From NCBI RefSeq assembly GCF_041200175.1, contig NZ_CP165727.1, forward strand, positions 1,240,001 to 1,304,000: DNA of 64,000 nt. The letters are read 5' to 3'. The position numbers and the translations under genes are program-made. Positions 8,005 to 16,521 of this stretch are shown here, piece by piece. Under the pieces are notes generated by a model that worked only from the letters and a program-made list of their open reading frames with translations, was not told the DNA's origin and did no database searches. Source of the stretch: Streptomyces sp. R33 (GTDB lineage: Bacteria > Actinomycetota > Actinomycetes > Streptomycetales > Streptomycetaceae). Position 1 is the stretch's first letter. Every line of letters starts with the position of its first letter.

Positions 8005-9906
8005 ATGGACATGGAAGTCACCGCCTGGACATCGCTGCACAGCGCGATGAACGCCCAGCAGGACCGGCGCCCGCTCTCCCGGGCGAGCCTGCGCCGGGTC
8101 GCCGCATTCGCCCGCCCGCACCGCCGCGGGCTCACCCTGTTCCTGCTGCTCAGCGTCGTGACCGCACTGCTCGCGGTGGCCACGCCGGTCCTCGCGAGCC
8201 GGGTGGTCACCGCCATCGTGGACGGCCGGGACAGCGGTGCGGTCACCCGGCTCGCCCTGCTCATCGCGGTCATCGCGGTCGCGGAGGCGGGGCTCGGGCT
8301 GCTCACCCGCAAGCTGTCGGCCACGCTCGGGGAGGGGCTGATCCTGGACCTGCGGACGGCTGTCTTCGACCACGTGCAGCGGATGCCGGTGGCCTTCTTC
8401 ACCCGGACCCGGACCGGGGCGCTGGTCAGCCGGCTCAACAACGACGTGATCGGCGCGCAGCGGGCGTTCAGCAACACCCTGTCCGGGGTGGTCGCCAACA
8501 CGGTGACCCTGCTGCTGACGCTGGCCGTGATGCTGAGCATCTCCTGGCAGATCACCCTGCTGGCGCTCGTCCTGCTGCCGGTGTTCGTGCTGCCGGCCCG
8601 CCGGATGGGGGCTCGGATGGCCGCCATGCAGCGGGAGGCGTCGGCGCTGAACGCGGCGATGGGCACGCAGATGACGGAGCGTTTCTCCGCGCCGGGCGCC
8701 ACCCTCGTCAAACTCTTCGGGCGGCCCGCGGACGAGTCCGCGGAGTTCGCGGCGCGGGCGGCGCGCGTACGGGACATCGGGATCCGTACGGCGATGGCCC
8801 AGTCGGCGTTCATCACCGCGCTCACCCTGGTCTCGGCCCTCGCGCTCGCGCTCGTCTACGGGCTCGGCGGGTACTACGCCCTGCGCGGGACCCTGGACGC
8901 CGGGAACGTCGTCGCCCTCGCGCTGCTCCTCACCAGGCTGTACGCCCCGCTGACCTCGCTCGCCGGGGCCCGCGTCGAGGTGATGAGCGCCCTGGTGAGC
9001 TTCGAGCGGGTCTTCGAGATCCTCGACCTGAAGCCGCTGATCGCCCAGAAGCCGGACGCACGCCGGGTGCCGGACGGGCCGGTGGCCGTGGAGTTCGACC
9101 GGGTCTCCTTCGGCTACCCCTCCCCCGACAAGGTCTCGCTCGCCTCGCTGGAGGAGGTCGCGGTCCTCGACGCCCGGGGCGGCACGCAGGTCCTGCACGA
9201 GGTGTCGTTCCGCGCCGAGCCCGGGCAGATGATCGCCCTGGTCGGCTCGTCCGGCGCCGGCAAGTCCACCATCGCGCAGCTGCTGCCGCGGCTGTACGAC
9301 GCCGACGCGGGCGCCGTCCGCCTGGGCGGGGTCGACGTACGGGACCTCACGGCCGACTCCATCCGGGAGACGCTCGGCATGGTCACCCAGGACGGTCACC
9401 TGTTCCACGAGTCGGTGCGGTCCAATCTGCTGCTGGCCCGGCCGGATGCGGGCGAGGAGGAGATCTGGGAGGCCCTGCGGCGCTCGCGGCTGGACGGGCT
9501 GGTCGCCTCGCTCCCGGACGGCCTGGACACGGTGGTCGGCGAGCGCGGCTACCGCCTGTCGGGCGGCGAGCGGCAGCGGCTGACCATCGCGCGGCTGCTG
9601 CTGGCACGGCAGCGGGTGGTGATCCTGGACGAGGCCACGGCGCACCTGGACTCCACCTCGGAGGCGGCGGTGCAGGAGGCGCTCGGCGAGGCCCTGGCGG
9701 GCCGGACCGCGGTGGTCATCGCGCACCGGCTGTCGACCGTACAGGCGGCCGACCTGATCCTGGTGGTCGAGGACGGCAGGATCGTGGAGCGCGGAACGCA
9801 CCCGGAGTTGCTGGCCGCGGGCGGCCGGTACGAGGAGCTGTACCGGACCCAGTTCGCCGCGTCGGACACCGCACCGGGCGGCGCCGTACCGGCTGCGGGA
9901 GCATGA
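8005..9906 (+). CDS. ABC transporter, fused permease and ATPase (exporter type)
   Basis: A 633-residue half-transporter. Residues about 30-330 form the six-helix exporter membrane domain. The nucleotide-binding domain follows from about 350: Walker A GSSGAGKST, Q-loop VTQDGHLFHESV, signature LSGGERQR, Walker B VVILDEATAHLD, and the switch His in IAHRLS. An unusual insertion (FGYPSPDKVSLASLEEVAVLD) separates the first strand from the Walker A region. Such homodimers export drugs, lipids or peptides; the substrate is unknown. The promoter is of MerR-regulated type and a MerR-family gene lies 0.5 kb downstream, so induction by that regulator is likely. Confidence 0.93.
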   Translation: MDMEVTAWTSLHSAMNAQQDRRPLSRASLRRVAAFARPHRRGLTLFLLLSVVTALLAVATPVLASRVVTAIVDGRDSGAVTRLALLIAVIAVAEAGLGLLTRKLSATLGEGLILDLRTAVFDHVQRMPVAFFTRTRTGALVSRLNNDVIGAQRAFSNTLSGVVANTVTLLLTLAVMLSISWQITLLALVLLPVFVLPARRMGARMAAMQREASALNAAMGTQMTERFSAPGATLVKLFGRPADESAEFAARAARVRDIGIRTAMAQSAFITALTLVSALALALVYGLGGYYALRGTLDAGNVVALALLLTRLYAPLTSLAGARVEVMSALVSFERVFEILDLKPLIAQKPDARRVPDGPVAVEFDRVSFGYPSPDKVSLASLEEVAVLDARGGTQVLHEVSFRAEPGQMIALVGSSGAGKSTIAQLLPRLYDADAGAVRLGGVDVRDLTADSIRETLGMVTQDGHLFHESVRSNLLLARPDAGEEEIWEALRRSRLDGLVASLPDGLDTVVGERGYRLSGGERQRLTIARLLLARQRVVILDEATAHLDSTSEAAVQEALGEALAGRTAVVIAHRLSTVQAADLILVVEDGRIVERGTHPELLAAGGRYEELYRTQFAASDTAPGGAVPAAGA

Positions 9907-9970
9907 TGCCGGGAGGCCCTCATGCGGCGGGCCCCTGCCGACCACCGACCGTGGAGCACGTGGAGCACCG

Positions 9971-10357
9971 ATGGACATCAAGCTGGAGCTGGTCGCCGTC
10001 CCCGTCACCGACGTCGACCGGGCCAAGGCCTTCTACGAGCGGGTCGGCTTCCACGCCGATCACGACGTCACCGTGAGCGAGGACATCCGCTTCGTGCAGC
10101 TGACCCCGCCGGGGTCGGCCTGCTCGATCGCCCTGGGCAGGGGCCTCACCCGGATGGCCCCCGGCTCGCTGGACAACATGCAGGTCGTCGTCACCGACAT
10201 CGAGGAGGCGTACGCGGACCTGCGCGGCCGGGGCATCGAGGTGACGGAGATCCAGGACATGCCGTGGGGCTCGTTCGTCTACTTCTCCGACCCCGACGGC
10301 AACGGCTGGGCGGTGCAGCAGACGACCCCGCGCAAAGCGGCGGCAGCCGAGGGCTAG
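9971..10357 (+). CDS. VOC (glyoxalase/bleomycin-resistance) superfamily protein
   Basis: A 128-residue protein with the two beta-alpha-beta-beta-beta halves of the vicinal oxygen chelate fold. VPVTDVDRAKAFYERVGF opens the first half and MQVVVTDIEEAYADLRGRGI the second, ending in FSDPDGNGWAVQQ. Canonical metal-ligand His and Glu positions are not conserved, so it may bind and sequester a compound rather than catalyse. It lies between the exporter and the MerR/clamp regulator in the same direction, which would fit a three-gene resistance module. The upstream tandem GTGGAGCAC repeat provides the GGAG ribosome site. Confidence 0.85.
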   Translation: MDIKLELVAVPVTDVDRAKAFYERVGFHADHDVTVSEDIRFVQLTPPGSACSIALGRGLTRMAPGSLDNMQVVVTDIEEAYADLRGRGIEVTEIQDMPWGSFVYFSDPDGNGWAVQQTTPRKAAAAEG

Positions 10358-10375
10358 GGGGTGTCTGGCGGCGAG

Positions 10376-10406
10376 TTGACCTTCAAGCGGGATGAAAGTC
10401 GACAAT
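10376..10406 (+). promoter_or_regulatory. MerR-type promoter of the MerR/clamp gene
   Basis: TTGACC (10376-10381) and GACAAT (10401-10406) are separated by 19 bp. A dyad of GACCTTCA (10378-10385) and TGAAAGTC (10393-10400), 7 of 8 bases matching, fills the spacer. The geometry equals that of the exporter promoter at 7967. The ATG at 10414 sits about where transcription should start, again suggesting a leaderless mRNA and autoregulation. Confidence 0.7.
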
Positions 10407-10413
10407 CGCCGTC

Positions 10414-11541
10414 ATGGATGACACCCGCGACACCCCGCCCGACCTGATGACCATCAGCGCGTTCGCCCGCAGGGTCGGACTCGCACCCAGCGCCCTGCGC
10501 TTCTACGACGACTGCCGCGTGCTGCTGCCCGCCCACGTGGACCCCCTGACCGGCTACCGCCATTACACCGCCGCGCAGGAGCCCCGGGCCGCGCTGCTGC
10601 GCGATCTGCGCGCCGCCGGGCTGGCGCTGGCCGACGTGGTCGCCGTACTCGACGGGCCGGCCGAGGGGGCCCGGGAGGTGCTGGAGCGGCACCGGGCCGC
10701 GGTCCGGGAGCGCGGGCGGGCCGCCGACGAGGCGATCCGGGCAGTGCTGGGCGGGCTGCCCGGCGGACCGGGGGTCACCGAGTTCACGCTCGGCGGAGCC
10801 GAGTTGGCGAGCGCGGCCCGGCAGGTGGCGCCTGCCGCCGGGCGGGATCCCGGACATCCCGTCCTGGGTTGTGTGCTGCTGGAGTTCGAGGAGGACGAGG
10901 TCCGCTTCGTGGCCACCGATCGCTACCGGTTCGCCCTGCGCACGCTGCGCCCCTCGGCGCTGACCGGTCCGCCGGGCCGGTTCCTGATCGAGGCGGACGC
11001 CCTGGTCGCACTGGGGGCATGGGCGGCCCGGGCCGCCGAGGTGACGGTGACGGCAGGCCCCGAGGGGTCCGGGATCCCGTTCACGATCCGGCATCCCGGC
11101 GGCTCCCGCGATGTGGTCCCGGCCGACGGCGCGTTCCCCGCGTACCGGGAGATGCTGGCGGCCCTCGAGGGCCCCGCCCACCGCGTGGTCGTGGACCGGG
11201 CCGCGCTGATCGCCGCTCTCGACACGTGCGGGGCCGATGTCCCGGCCGTCGCCGTGGAACTGGGCCGCGACCGGCTGCTCGTGTCCCGGCCGGACACCGG
11301 CGTCTGCGCCGCCCGGCTGGCCGCCGTGCGCGAGGAGGCCGAGCCGGTGCGGATCGGCTTCGACCCGGCGGTGCTGGCACCGGCGCTGGAGGCCGCCGTC
11401 GGGCCGGACGTCCTGTTGGAGATCTCCTTTGCGCCCGCCCGCCCGGTCCTGGTCCGCTCTGCCGACCAGGGCAGCTTCACGACGCTGGTCATGCCCGTCG
11501 CCCTGCCCGCCCGCCCGGCCGGCGGAGGCCGGGCCCCGTGA
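10414..11541 (+). CDS. MerR-family regulator fused to sliding-clamp-like domains
   Basis: A 375-residue protein. Residues about 12-80 are a MerR winged helix (ISAFARRVGLAPSALRFYDD, then LTGYRHY), followed by the dimerising helix up to about 120. The rest resembles domains 2 and 3 of bacterial DNA polymerase III beta clamp (DnaN). FTLGGAELASAARQV, LGCVLLEFEEDEVRFVATDR and YRFAL match the domain 2 opening and its L..VATDG.R segment. FPAYREML matches the domain 2/3 linker, and IGFDPAVLAPAL and FTTLVMPV match domain 3 and the clamp C-terminus. Domain 1 is missing and the DNA-binding domain takes its place. The effector could be a clamp-binding peptide or another ligand; this is inference. Confidence 0.85.
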   Translation: MDDTRDTPPDLMTISAFARRVGLAPSALRFYDDCRVLLPAHVDPLTGYRHYTAAQEPRAALLRDLRAAGLALADVVAVLDGPAEGAREVLERHRAAVRERGRAADEAIRAVLGGLPGGPGVTEFTLGGAELASAARQVAPAAGRDPGHPVLGCVLLEFEEDEVRFVATDRYRFALRTLRPSALTGPPGRFLIEADALVALGAWAARAAEVTVTAGPEGSGIPFTIRHPGGSRDVVPADGAFPAYREMLAALEGPAHRVVVDRAALIAALDTCGADVPAVAVELGRDRLLVSRPDTGVCAARLAAVREEAEPVRIGFDPAVLAPALEAAVGPDVLLEISFAPARPVLVRSADQGSFTTLVMPVALPARPAGGGRAP

Positions 11542-11666
11542 GTCCGGAAACGGAGGTCGTCCGGCCGCATGCACGGCACGGGCCCCGGGCGCGGGGTGAC
11601 CCGGCGGTGGCGCGCGGCGTCCAGACTGGACGGGCAACCGGACGTACTGGGAAGGGAAGTGTCGCC

Positions 11667-12527
11667 GTGGAGACTGTCGCGCTGCTGGGCACCGGGATCA
11701 TGGGCTCGGGGATGGCCCGGAACCTGCTGCGGGCCGGGCTCGGGCTGCGGGTGTGGAACCGGACCCGGGAGAAGGCCGAGCCGCTGGCCGCCGAAGGCGC
11801 GGTCGTCGTGGACAGCCCCGCCGAGGCGGTCGCCGGGGCCGGTGTGGTGCTGACCATGCTGACGGACGGCGCGGCGGTGGCGCAGGCGATGGCCGCAGCC
11901 GCGCCGGGGCTGCGGGCCGGGCAGGTATGGGCGCAGATGAGCACGGTCGGCGTGGCCGCGCTCGAGGAACTGGCCGGCCTCGCCCGGGAGCACGGCCTGG
12001 TGTTCGTGGACGCCCCGGTGCAGGGGACCCGGCAGCCCGCCGAGGCCGGGACGCTGGTGGTCCTGGCCTCCGGGCCGGCGGATCCGCGGCTGGAGCCGGT
12101 GTTCGCCGCGGTGGGCGCCAAGACGCTCCGCGCCGGGGAGGAAGCCGGGGCGGCGACCCGCCTGAAGCTGACCACGGTCGGGTACGCGATCACCTTGACG
12201 GCGGCGGTCGGCGAGGCCCTCGCGCTGGCGGAGGGGCTGGAGGTGGATCCGGGCCTGTTCGCACAGGCGGTGACCGGCGGCCCGATGGACAACCCGTACC
12301 TCCAGGCGAAGATGAAGGCGGTCCTGGAACGGGACTTCGCCCCGAGCTTCACGGTGCACGGCGCCGAGAAGGACACCGGCCTGATCGCGGAGGCGGCGGA
12401 CCGGGCGGGCGTGGCCGTCGACCTGGCCCGGGCCGCCGCGGCCCGCCTCCACCGCGCCGCGGCGGCCGGCCATGCCGAACAGGACATGGCCGCCGCCTAC
12501 TTCGCCGGCTTCGAGCAGACGCCTTAG
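11667..12527 (+). CDS. NAD(P)-dependent beta-hydroxyacid dehydrogenase family protein
   Basis: A 286-residue protein read from a GTG with AAGGGAAG upstream. The N-terminal Rossmann motif LLGTGIMGSGMARNLLRAG is the signature of the 3-hydroxyisobutyrate dehydrogenase family. DAPVQGTRQPAEAGTL matches the substrate-binding motif, and KLTTVGY holds the expected catalytic Lys region; the usual Asn in KxxxN is replaced (K-L-T-T-V-G). Members reduce or oxidise small beta-hydroxyacids or imines. Substrate unknown. Its stop overlaps the stop of the convergent gene by 4 bases. Confidence 0.88.
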   Translation: METVALLGTGIMGSGMARNLLRAGLGLRVWNRTREKAEPLAAEGAVVVDSPAEAVAGAGVVLTMLTDGAAVAQAMAAAAPGLRAGQVWAQMSTVGVAALEELAGLAREHGLVFVDAPVQGTRQPAEAGTLVVLASGPADPRLEPVFAAVGAKTLRAGEEAGAATRLKLTTVGYAITLTAAVGEALALAEGLEVDPGLFAQAVTGGPMDNPYLQAKMKAVLERDFAPSFTVHGAEKDTGLIAEAADRAGVAVDLARAAAARLHRAAAAGHAEQDMAAAYFAGFEQTP

Positions 12528-13444
12528 GCGTTCGCAGCGTGCAGGCGGCGCATGACCGCCATCAGTTCGTCGGGCGGGACCACGGAGAAGGACCGGGTCG
12601 CGTCGTCGATCTGCGTCAGGCTCGTCACGGCGCCCTGGCGCCACCAGTACAGCCGCGGTGAGAGGGGGCCCGGATTGTTGTCCTGGTAGGCGCCGAGCCC
12701 GAAGGCGGCCAGGTCGTTGACGGCGTCCACCACGTGGTGGTCCGCCAGCGGGTGGAAGACGAGGTGGTGCCGGCTGGGCACGGTGAACAGGGCGCCGTCG
12801 TCCGGCAGCGGGCTCCCCGTCACGGAGCGGACGAGCTCGTCGAGGACCAGCGCCTTGCTCGCGACGAACATGGACTCGCCCGAGACGATGTGCAGCAGCC
12901 CGCCGCTCTGCATGCGCGTCGTCTCGTACTCGACGGGCTCGGCGACGAGGTTGGCGCGGCCGGCGGTGCGCAGCGCCTCGAGGCCGATGCGGGCGACGTC
13001 CTGGTCGTCGAGGATCCGTACGGCGTCGGGAAGGTCGAGTGCGAGCGTCTCGAGCAGTCCGGGCGCGATGCGGCGGGCGTAGCTGAAGGAGGGCGCGGCC
13101 TGCGGCGGGATGGCGTCCTCGGGGACGAGCCGCAGGTACGCGCCGCGCAGCGTCCGGTCGGGGGCGTCCGCCGTCGACCGGGAGGCGTTGTCGAGGGCGG
13201 TGAAGTGCTGCTCCACGATGCGGGGCCAGTCCCGCGGGTCGGCGCGGCGCACGAACTCGGCGAGGTTGTGCAGGGCCCGGGTGCCCTGGGGTGCGTGGAC
13301 GCAGTCGCCGGTGACGGTGACCTGCGCGCCCTGGTCGGCGTGGTGACGGTGCACCAGTTCCCGGAGGTGCTCGGCCTGGCGGGCCGTCAGGGCGGGCAGA
13401 TGGGGATCGTACGAGGTGGCCGACTTGGACCGGAAGAACTTCAT
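12524..13444 (-). CDS. Conserved-looking hypothetical protein
   Basis: A 306-residue soluble protein starting MKFFRSKSATSYDP. There is no signal peptide or membrane helix. The central part (residues about 150-230, with a DLPDAVRILDDQDVARIG stretch and SGESMFVASKALVLDELV) and VPSRHHLVFHPL look like a structured alpha/beta domain reminiscent of DUF1444-type proteins, but I could not establish this. The Asp/His-rich VFHPLADHHVVDAVNDL segment is notable. The gene is monocistronic and convergent with the dehydrogenase gene. Function unknown. Confidence 0.75.
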   Translation of the reverse strand: MKFFRSKSATSYDPHLPALTARQAEHLRELVHRHHADQGAQVTVTGDCVHAPQGTRALHNLAEFVRRADPRDWPRIVEQHFTALDNASRSTADAPDRTLRGAYLRLVPEDAIPPQAAPSFSYARRIAPGLLETLALDLPDAVRILDDQDVARIGLEALRTAGRANLVAEPVEYETTRMQSGGLLHIVSGESMFVASKALVLDELVRSVTGSPLPDDGALFTVPSRHHLVFHPLADHHVVDAVNDLAAFGLGAYQDNNPGPLSPRLYWWRQGAVTSLTQIDDATRSFSVVPPDELMAVMRRLHAANA

Positions 13445-13494
13445 GGCCCGACTCTATTGAATGACTTGTTCCGTTCCGTCGGCCGGGAGGCCCG

Positions 13495-14211
13495 TCACGG
13501 GGAGGTGGGCGCCGGCGCGAGGACGTCGAGTTCCTCCAGGGCGCCCACCGCGATCTGCCGGGTCAGGGCCTCGGCGCGGGCCGCGTCGCCCTCCCGTACG
13601 GCCTCGGCGACCCGGACGTGCAGGGTGACGGCGGCCGGGTCGGGGTCGTGGAACATCACCGCGTGCTGCGTACGGCCGGTCAGGACCTCGGCGACGACAT
13701 CGCCGAGCCGGGCGAACATCTCGTTGCCGGAGGCGTTCAGCACGATCCGGTGGAACGCGATGTCGTGGTGCAGGTAGCCGTCGAGCTGGTGGCCGCGCGA
13801 GGTGCGGACCATGCCGAGGGCGGCCTCCGTGAGCGCGGCGCACTGGTCGGGGGTGGCCCGGGCGGCGGCGAGGCCGGCCGCGACCGGCTCGATCGCGGAG
13901 CGCAGCACGGTCAGGGAGCGCAGCTGGCGGGGGCGGTCGGTGCCGGCGAGACGCCAGCGGATGACGCGCGGGTCGTAGACGTTCCACTCCTCGGCGGGGC
14001 GGACGGTGACGCCGACCCGGCGGCGGGACTCGACCAGCTGCATGGACTCCAGCACGCGGACGACCTCGCGGACCACGGTGCGCGAGGCGTCGAAGCGCTC
14101 GGCGATCTCGTCGGTGCGCAGCACGGTGCCGGGCGGGTGCTCCCCCGCGGTGATCGCCAGGCCGAGGGTGTCCAGCACGTGGGAGTGGAGTCCCTGGCCG
14201 TCAGTGGTCAT
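13495..14211 (-). CDS. GntR/FadR-family regulator with FCD domain, probable gluconate repressor
   Basis: A 238-residue regulator. Residues 10-75 are a GntR winged helix (GTVLRTDEIAERFDASRTVV, then REVVRVLESMQLVESRRRVG). The C-terminal FCD helical domain carries the metal-ligand pattern: a RSAIEPVAAGLAA helix, DIAFHRIVLNASGN (Asp-x3-His), and later HVRVAEAV. It is divergent from gluconate kinase and permease genes, so it most likely represses them in the absence of gluconate or 6-phosphogluconate. A perfect palindrome in the shared intergenic region is the candidate operator. Confidence 0.88.
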   Translation of the reverse strand: MTTDGQGLHSHVLDTLGLAITAGEHPPGTVLRTDEIAERFDASRTVVREVVRVLESMQLVESRRRVGVTVRPAEEWNVYDPRVIRWRLAGTDRPRQLRSLTVLRSAIEPVAAGLAAARATPDQCAALTEAALGMVRTSRGHQLDGYLHHDIAFHRIVLNASGNEMFARLGDVVAEVLTGRTQHAVMFHDPDPAAVTLHVRVAEAVREGDAARAEALTRQIAVGALEELDVLAPAPTSP

Positions 14212-14275
14212 GGAGTAAGCGTACGGTCACCCTTCGGTGAACAAAAGATGTGATGTTTACTGCCAGACTCTTGAA

Positions 14276-14288
14276 TAAGTACTACTTA
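14276..14288. promoter_or_regulatory. Candidate GntR operator
   Basis: A perfect 13-bp palindrome TAAGTA-C-TACTTA in an AT-rich patch between the divergent GntR gene and the gluconate kinase gene. It lies about 65 bases upstream of the regulator start and 30 bases upstream of the kinase start. A second imperfect inverted repeat (GGTCACC and GGTGAAC) lies near 14225-14245. Confidence 0.6.
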
Positions 14289-14316
14289 ATGGGCTTCAGT
14301 GAGGGCGCACGAACCG

Positions 14317-14892
14317 ATGTCGACGAAGACAGCGAGGTACGACGTGAGCGGCACCCAGCGCGTGATGGTGGTGATGGGCGTGGCCGGCACGGGCAAGACG
14401 ACCGTGGGCAGGCTGCTCGCGGACGCGCTCGGTCTCCCGTATGTAGAGGGCGACGCGTTCCACCCGGCGGCCAACGTCGCCAAGATGTCCGCCGGGATCC
14501 CGCTGGACGACGCAGACCGGTGGCCCTGGCTGGACGCCATCGGCGAGTGGATCCGCGCCCGGCCCGCGGGACGGGGCGCGGTGGTGGCCTCGTCGGCGCT
14601 CAAGCGCGCCTACCGCGACCGGCTGCGCAGCGCCGCGCCCGACGCCGTGTTCGTGCACCTCACCGGAGAGCGCCCGCTGATCGAGCGGCGGATGGCGGCC
14701 CGCACGGGCCATTTCATGCCCGCCGCCCTGCTGGATTCGCAGTTCGCCACGCTGGAGCCGCTCCAGCAGGACGAACTCGGCGTCGTCGTCGACGTGTCCG
14801 GATCACCCGAGGAGATCACCGAACGGGCCCTGGCCGCGCTGTGCGCGCTGCCCGGCGTGTGCCCGCCCACCGCTCCCTCCCGAGAAAGCTAA
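14317..14892 (+). CDS. gntK: Gluconokinase
   Basis: A 191-residue kinase that phosphorylates D-gluconate to 6-phosphogluconate. The P-loop is GVAGTGKTT, followed by EGDAFHPAANVAKMSAGIPL, which is diagnostic of GntK-type gluconokinases, then DDADRWPWL and SSALKRAYRDRLR. Length is normal for the family. I start at the ATG of MSTKTARYD; a GTG at 14344 with GAGG upstream would remove only the disordered leader. The permease gene follows after 12 bases, so the two form an operon opposite the GntR regulator. Confidence 0.93.
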   Translation: MSTKTARYDVSGTQRVMVVMGVAGTGKTTVGRLLADALGLPYVEGDAFHPAANVAKMSAGIPLDDADRWPWLDAIGEWIRARPAGRGAVVASSALKRAYRDRLRSAAPDAVFVHLTGERPLIERRMAARTGHFMPAALLDSQFATLEPLQQDELGVVVDVSGSPEEITERALAALCALPGVCPPTAPSRES

Positions 14893-14904
14893 GGAACCCT
14901 CACC

Positions 14905-16302
14905 GTGACAGGTCTCAGCGCCGAGATACTGGCAGCGGCCGCGCCCGCCCCGATCACCTCGGCCGGGAACGCCCAGCTGGGCTTGGCCGTCCTCGCGGGC
15001 ATCGCCGTCATCGTCCTGCTCATCACCCGCCTCAAGCTGCACGCCTTCCTGGCGCTGACGATCGGCTCGCTCGCCCTCGGGGTGTTCGCGGGCGCTCCGC
15101 TGGACAAGACCATCGCCAGCTTCACCGCCGGGCTCGGCGCCACGGTCGCGGGGGTCGGCGTACTGATCGCGCTCGGCGCGATCCTGGGCAGGCTGCTCGC
15201 GGACTCGGGCGGCGCGGACGAGATCGTCGACACCATCCTCGCCAAGGCCAAGGGCCGGGCGATGCCGTGGGCCATGGTGCTGATCGCCTCGGTGATCGGG
15301 CTGCCGCTCTTCTTCGAGGTCGGCATCGTGCTCCTGATCCCGGTGGTGCTGCTGGTGGCCAAGCGCGGCAACTACTCGCTGATGCGGATCGGCATCCCGG
15401 CGCTGGCCGGCCTGTCCGTGATGCACGGGCTGATCCCGCCGCACCCCGGTCCGCTCGTCGCCATCGACGCGCTGCACGCGAACCTGGGCGTGACGCTCGC
15501 GCTCGGCGTGGTGGTGGCGATCCCGACGGTGATCATCGCCGGGCCGCTGTTCTCGAAGTACGCGGCCCGCTGGGTGGACATCCCGGCGCCCGAGCACATG
15601 ATCCCGCAGCGGCCGTCGGCGGAGCTCGAGCACCGCCCGCGGTTCGGGGCGACGGTGTTCACCGTGCTGCTGCCGGTGGCGCTGATGCTGGTGAAGGCAT
15701 TCGTCGACATCGTTGTCGACGATCCGGAGAACGGCCTGCAGCGGATCACGGACGTCGCGGGATCCCCGCTGATCGCGCTGCTCGCGGCGGTGCTGGTGGG
15801 CATGTTCACCCTCGGCCGGGCAGCCGGGTTCGGCAAGGCGCGCATCGCGACGACGGTGGAGAAGTCGCTGGCCCCGATCGCGGGCATCCTGCTCATCGTG
15901 GGCGCGGGCGGCGGCTTCAAGCAGACCCTGATCGACGCGGGCGTCGGCCGGATGATCCTGGAGCTGTCGAAGGACTGGTCCGTCCCGGCCCTGCTGCTGG
16001 CCTGGCTGATCGCCGTGGCCATCCGGCTGGCGACGGGCTCGGCGACGGTCGCCACGATCTCGGCGGCCGGGCTGGTGGCCCCGCTCGCCGCGGGCATGTC
16101 GACCACGGAGACGGCCCTGCTGGTGCTGGCGATCGGGTCGGGCTCGCTGTTCTTCAGCCACGTGAACGACGCCGGATTCTGGCTGGTCAAGGAGTACTTC
16201 GGAATGACCGTCGGCCAGACGATCAAGACCTGGTCGGTCATGGAGACCATCATCTCGGTGGTCGGCCTGGGCTTCGTCCTGCTGCTGTCACTCGTCCTGT
16301 AG
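14905..16302 (+). CDS. gntP: Gluconate permease, GntP family
   Basis: A 465-residue, 12-14 helix transporter starting at a GTG 12 bases after the kinase gene. The segments GLPLFFEVGIVLLIPVVL and VMHGLIPPHPGPL are characteristic of the GntP family, as are RLATGSATVATISAAGLVAP and SHVNDAGFWLVKEYFG near the C-terminus. It imports gluconate by proton symport for the adjacent kinase. The 3' end overlaps the convergent WXG-like gene by 15 bases. Confidence 0.95.
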   Translation: MTGLSAEILAAAAPAPITSAGNAQLGLAVLAGIAVIVLLITRLKLHAFLALTIGSLALGVFAGAPLDKTIASFTAGLGATVAGVGVLIALGAILGRLLADSGGADEIVDTILAKAKGRAMPWAMVLIASVIGLPLFFEVGIVLLIPVVLLVAKRGNYSLMRIGIPALAGLSVMHGLIPPHPGPLVAIDALHANLGVTLALGVVVAIPTVIIAGPLFSKYAARWVDIPAPEHMIPQRPSAELEHRPRFGATVFTVLLPVALMLVKAFVDIVVDDPENGLQRITDVAGSPLIALLAAVLVGMFTLGRAAGFGKARIATTVEKSLAPIAGILLIVGAGGGFKQTLIDAGVGRMILELSKDWSVPALLLAWLIAVAIRLATGSATVATISAAGLVAPLAAGMSTTETALLVLAIGSGSLFFSHVNDAGFWLVKEYFGMTVGQTIKTWSVMETIISVVGLGFVLLLSLVL

Positions 16303-16521
16303 CTGCGCGGCGGCCACGGCGAGGCCGTTCGCGGCGGTGGCGCAGCGATCGGCCAGGGCGGCGACCTCGGCGCGGAACGCGTCGGCCTGCGGGCCCTGCC
16401 AGTCCAGCGCCTCGGCTGCCGCGCGCAGCCGGAACGCGTGGCCGCGCAGGACGGCGGAGTGGCTGCGCAGGCCGTCGGCCGGATCCGGCGGCCCGGACCG
16501 CAGCCTCGTGGCGGGGCTCAC
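16288..16521 (-). CDS. WXG100-like small helical protein
   Basis: A 77-residue protein read from a GTG that overlaps the stop of the upstream gene (GTGA). It consists of two amphipathic helices separated by a Trp-Gln-Gly turn: residues about 20-40, then DWQGPQADAF, then an Ala-rich helix to the end. This helix-WxG-helix hairpin with a following Phe is the pattern of WXG100/ESAT-6-like proteins, which are usually about 100 residues and often exported by type VII secretion. No secretion genes are in the window. Tight coupling to the 265-residue gene and the P450-like gene suggests the three act together. Confidence 0.65.
   Translation of the reverse strand: MSPATRLRSGPPDPADGLRSHSAVLRGHAFRLRAAAEALDWQGPQADAFRAEVAALADRCATAANGLAVAAAQLQDE

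Noticed and set aside
7876..10026. Upstream extension of the adenylation-like gene's frame on the minus strand.
   Set aside because: It is antisense to the ABC exporter; recognisable adenylation-domain sequence begins only after the ATG at 7875.
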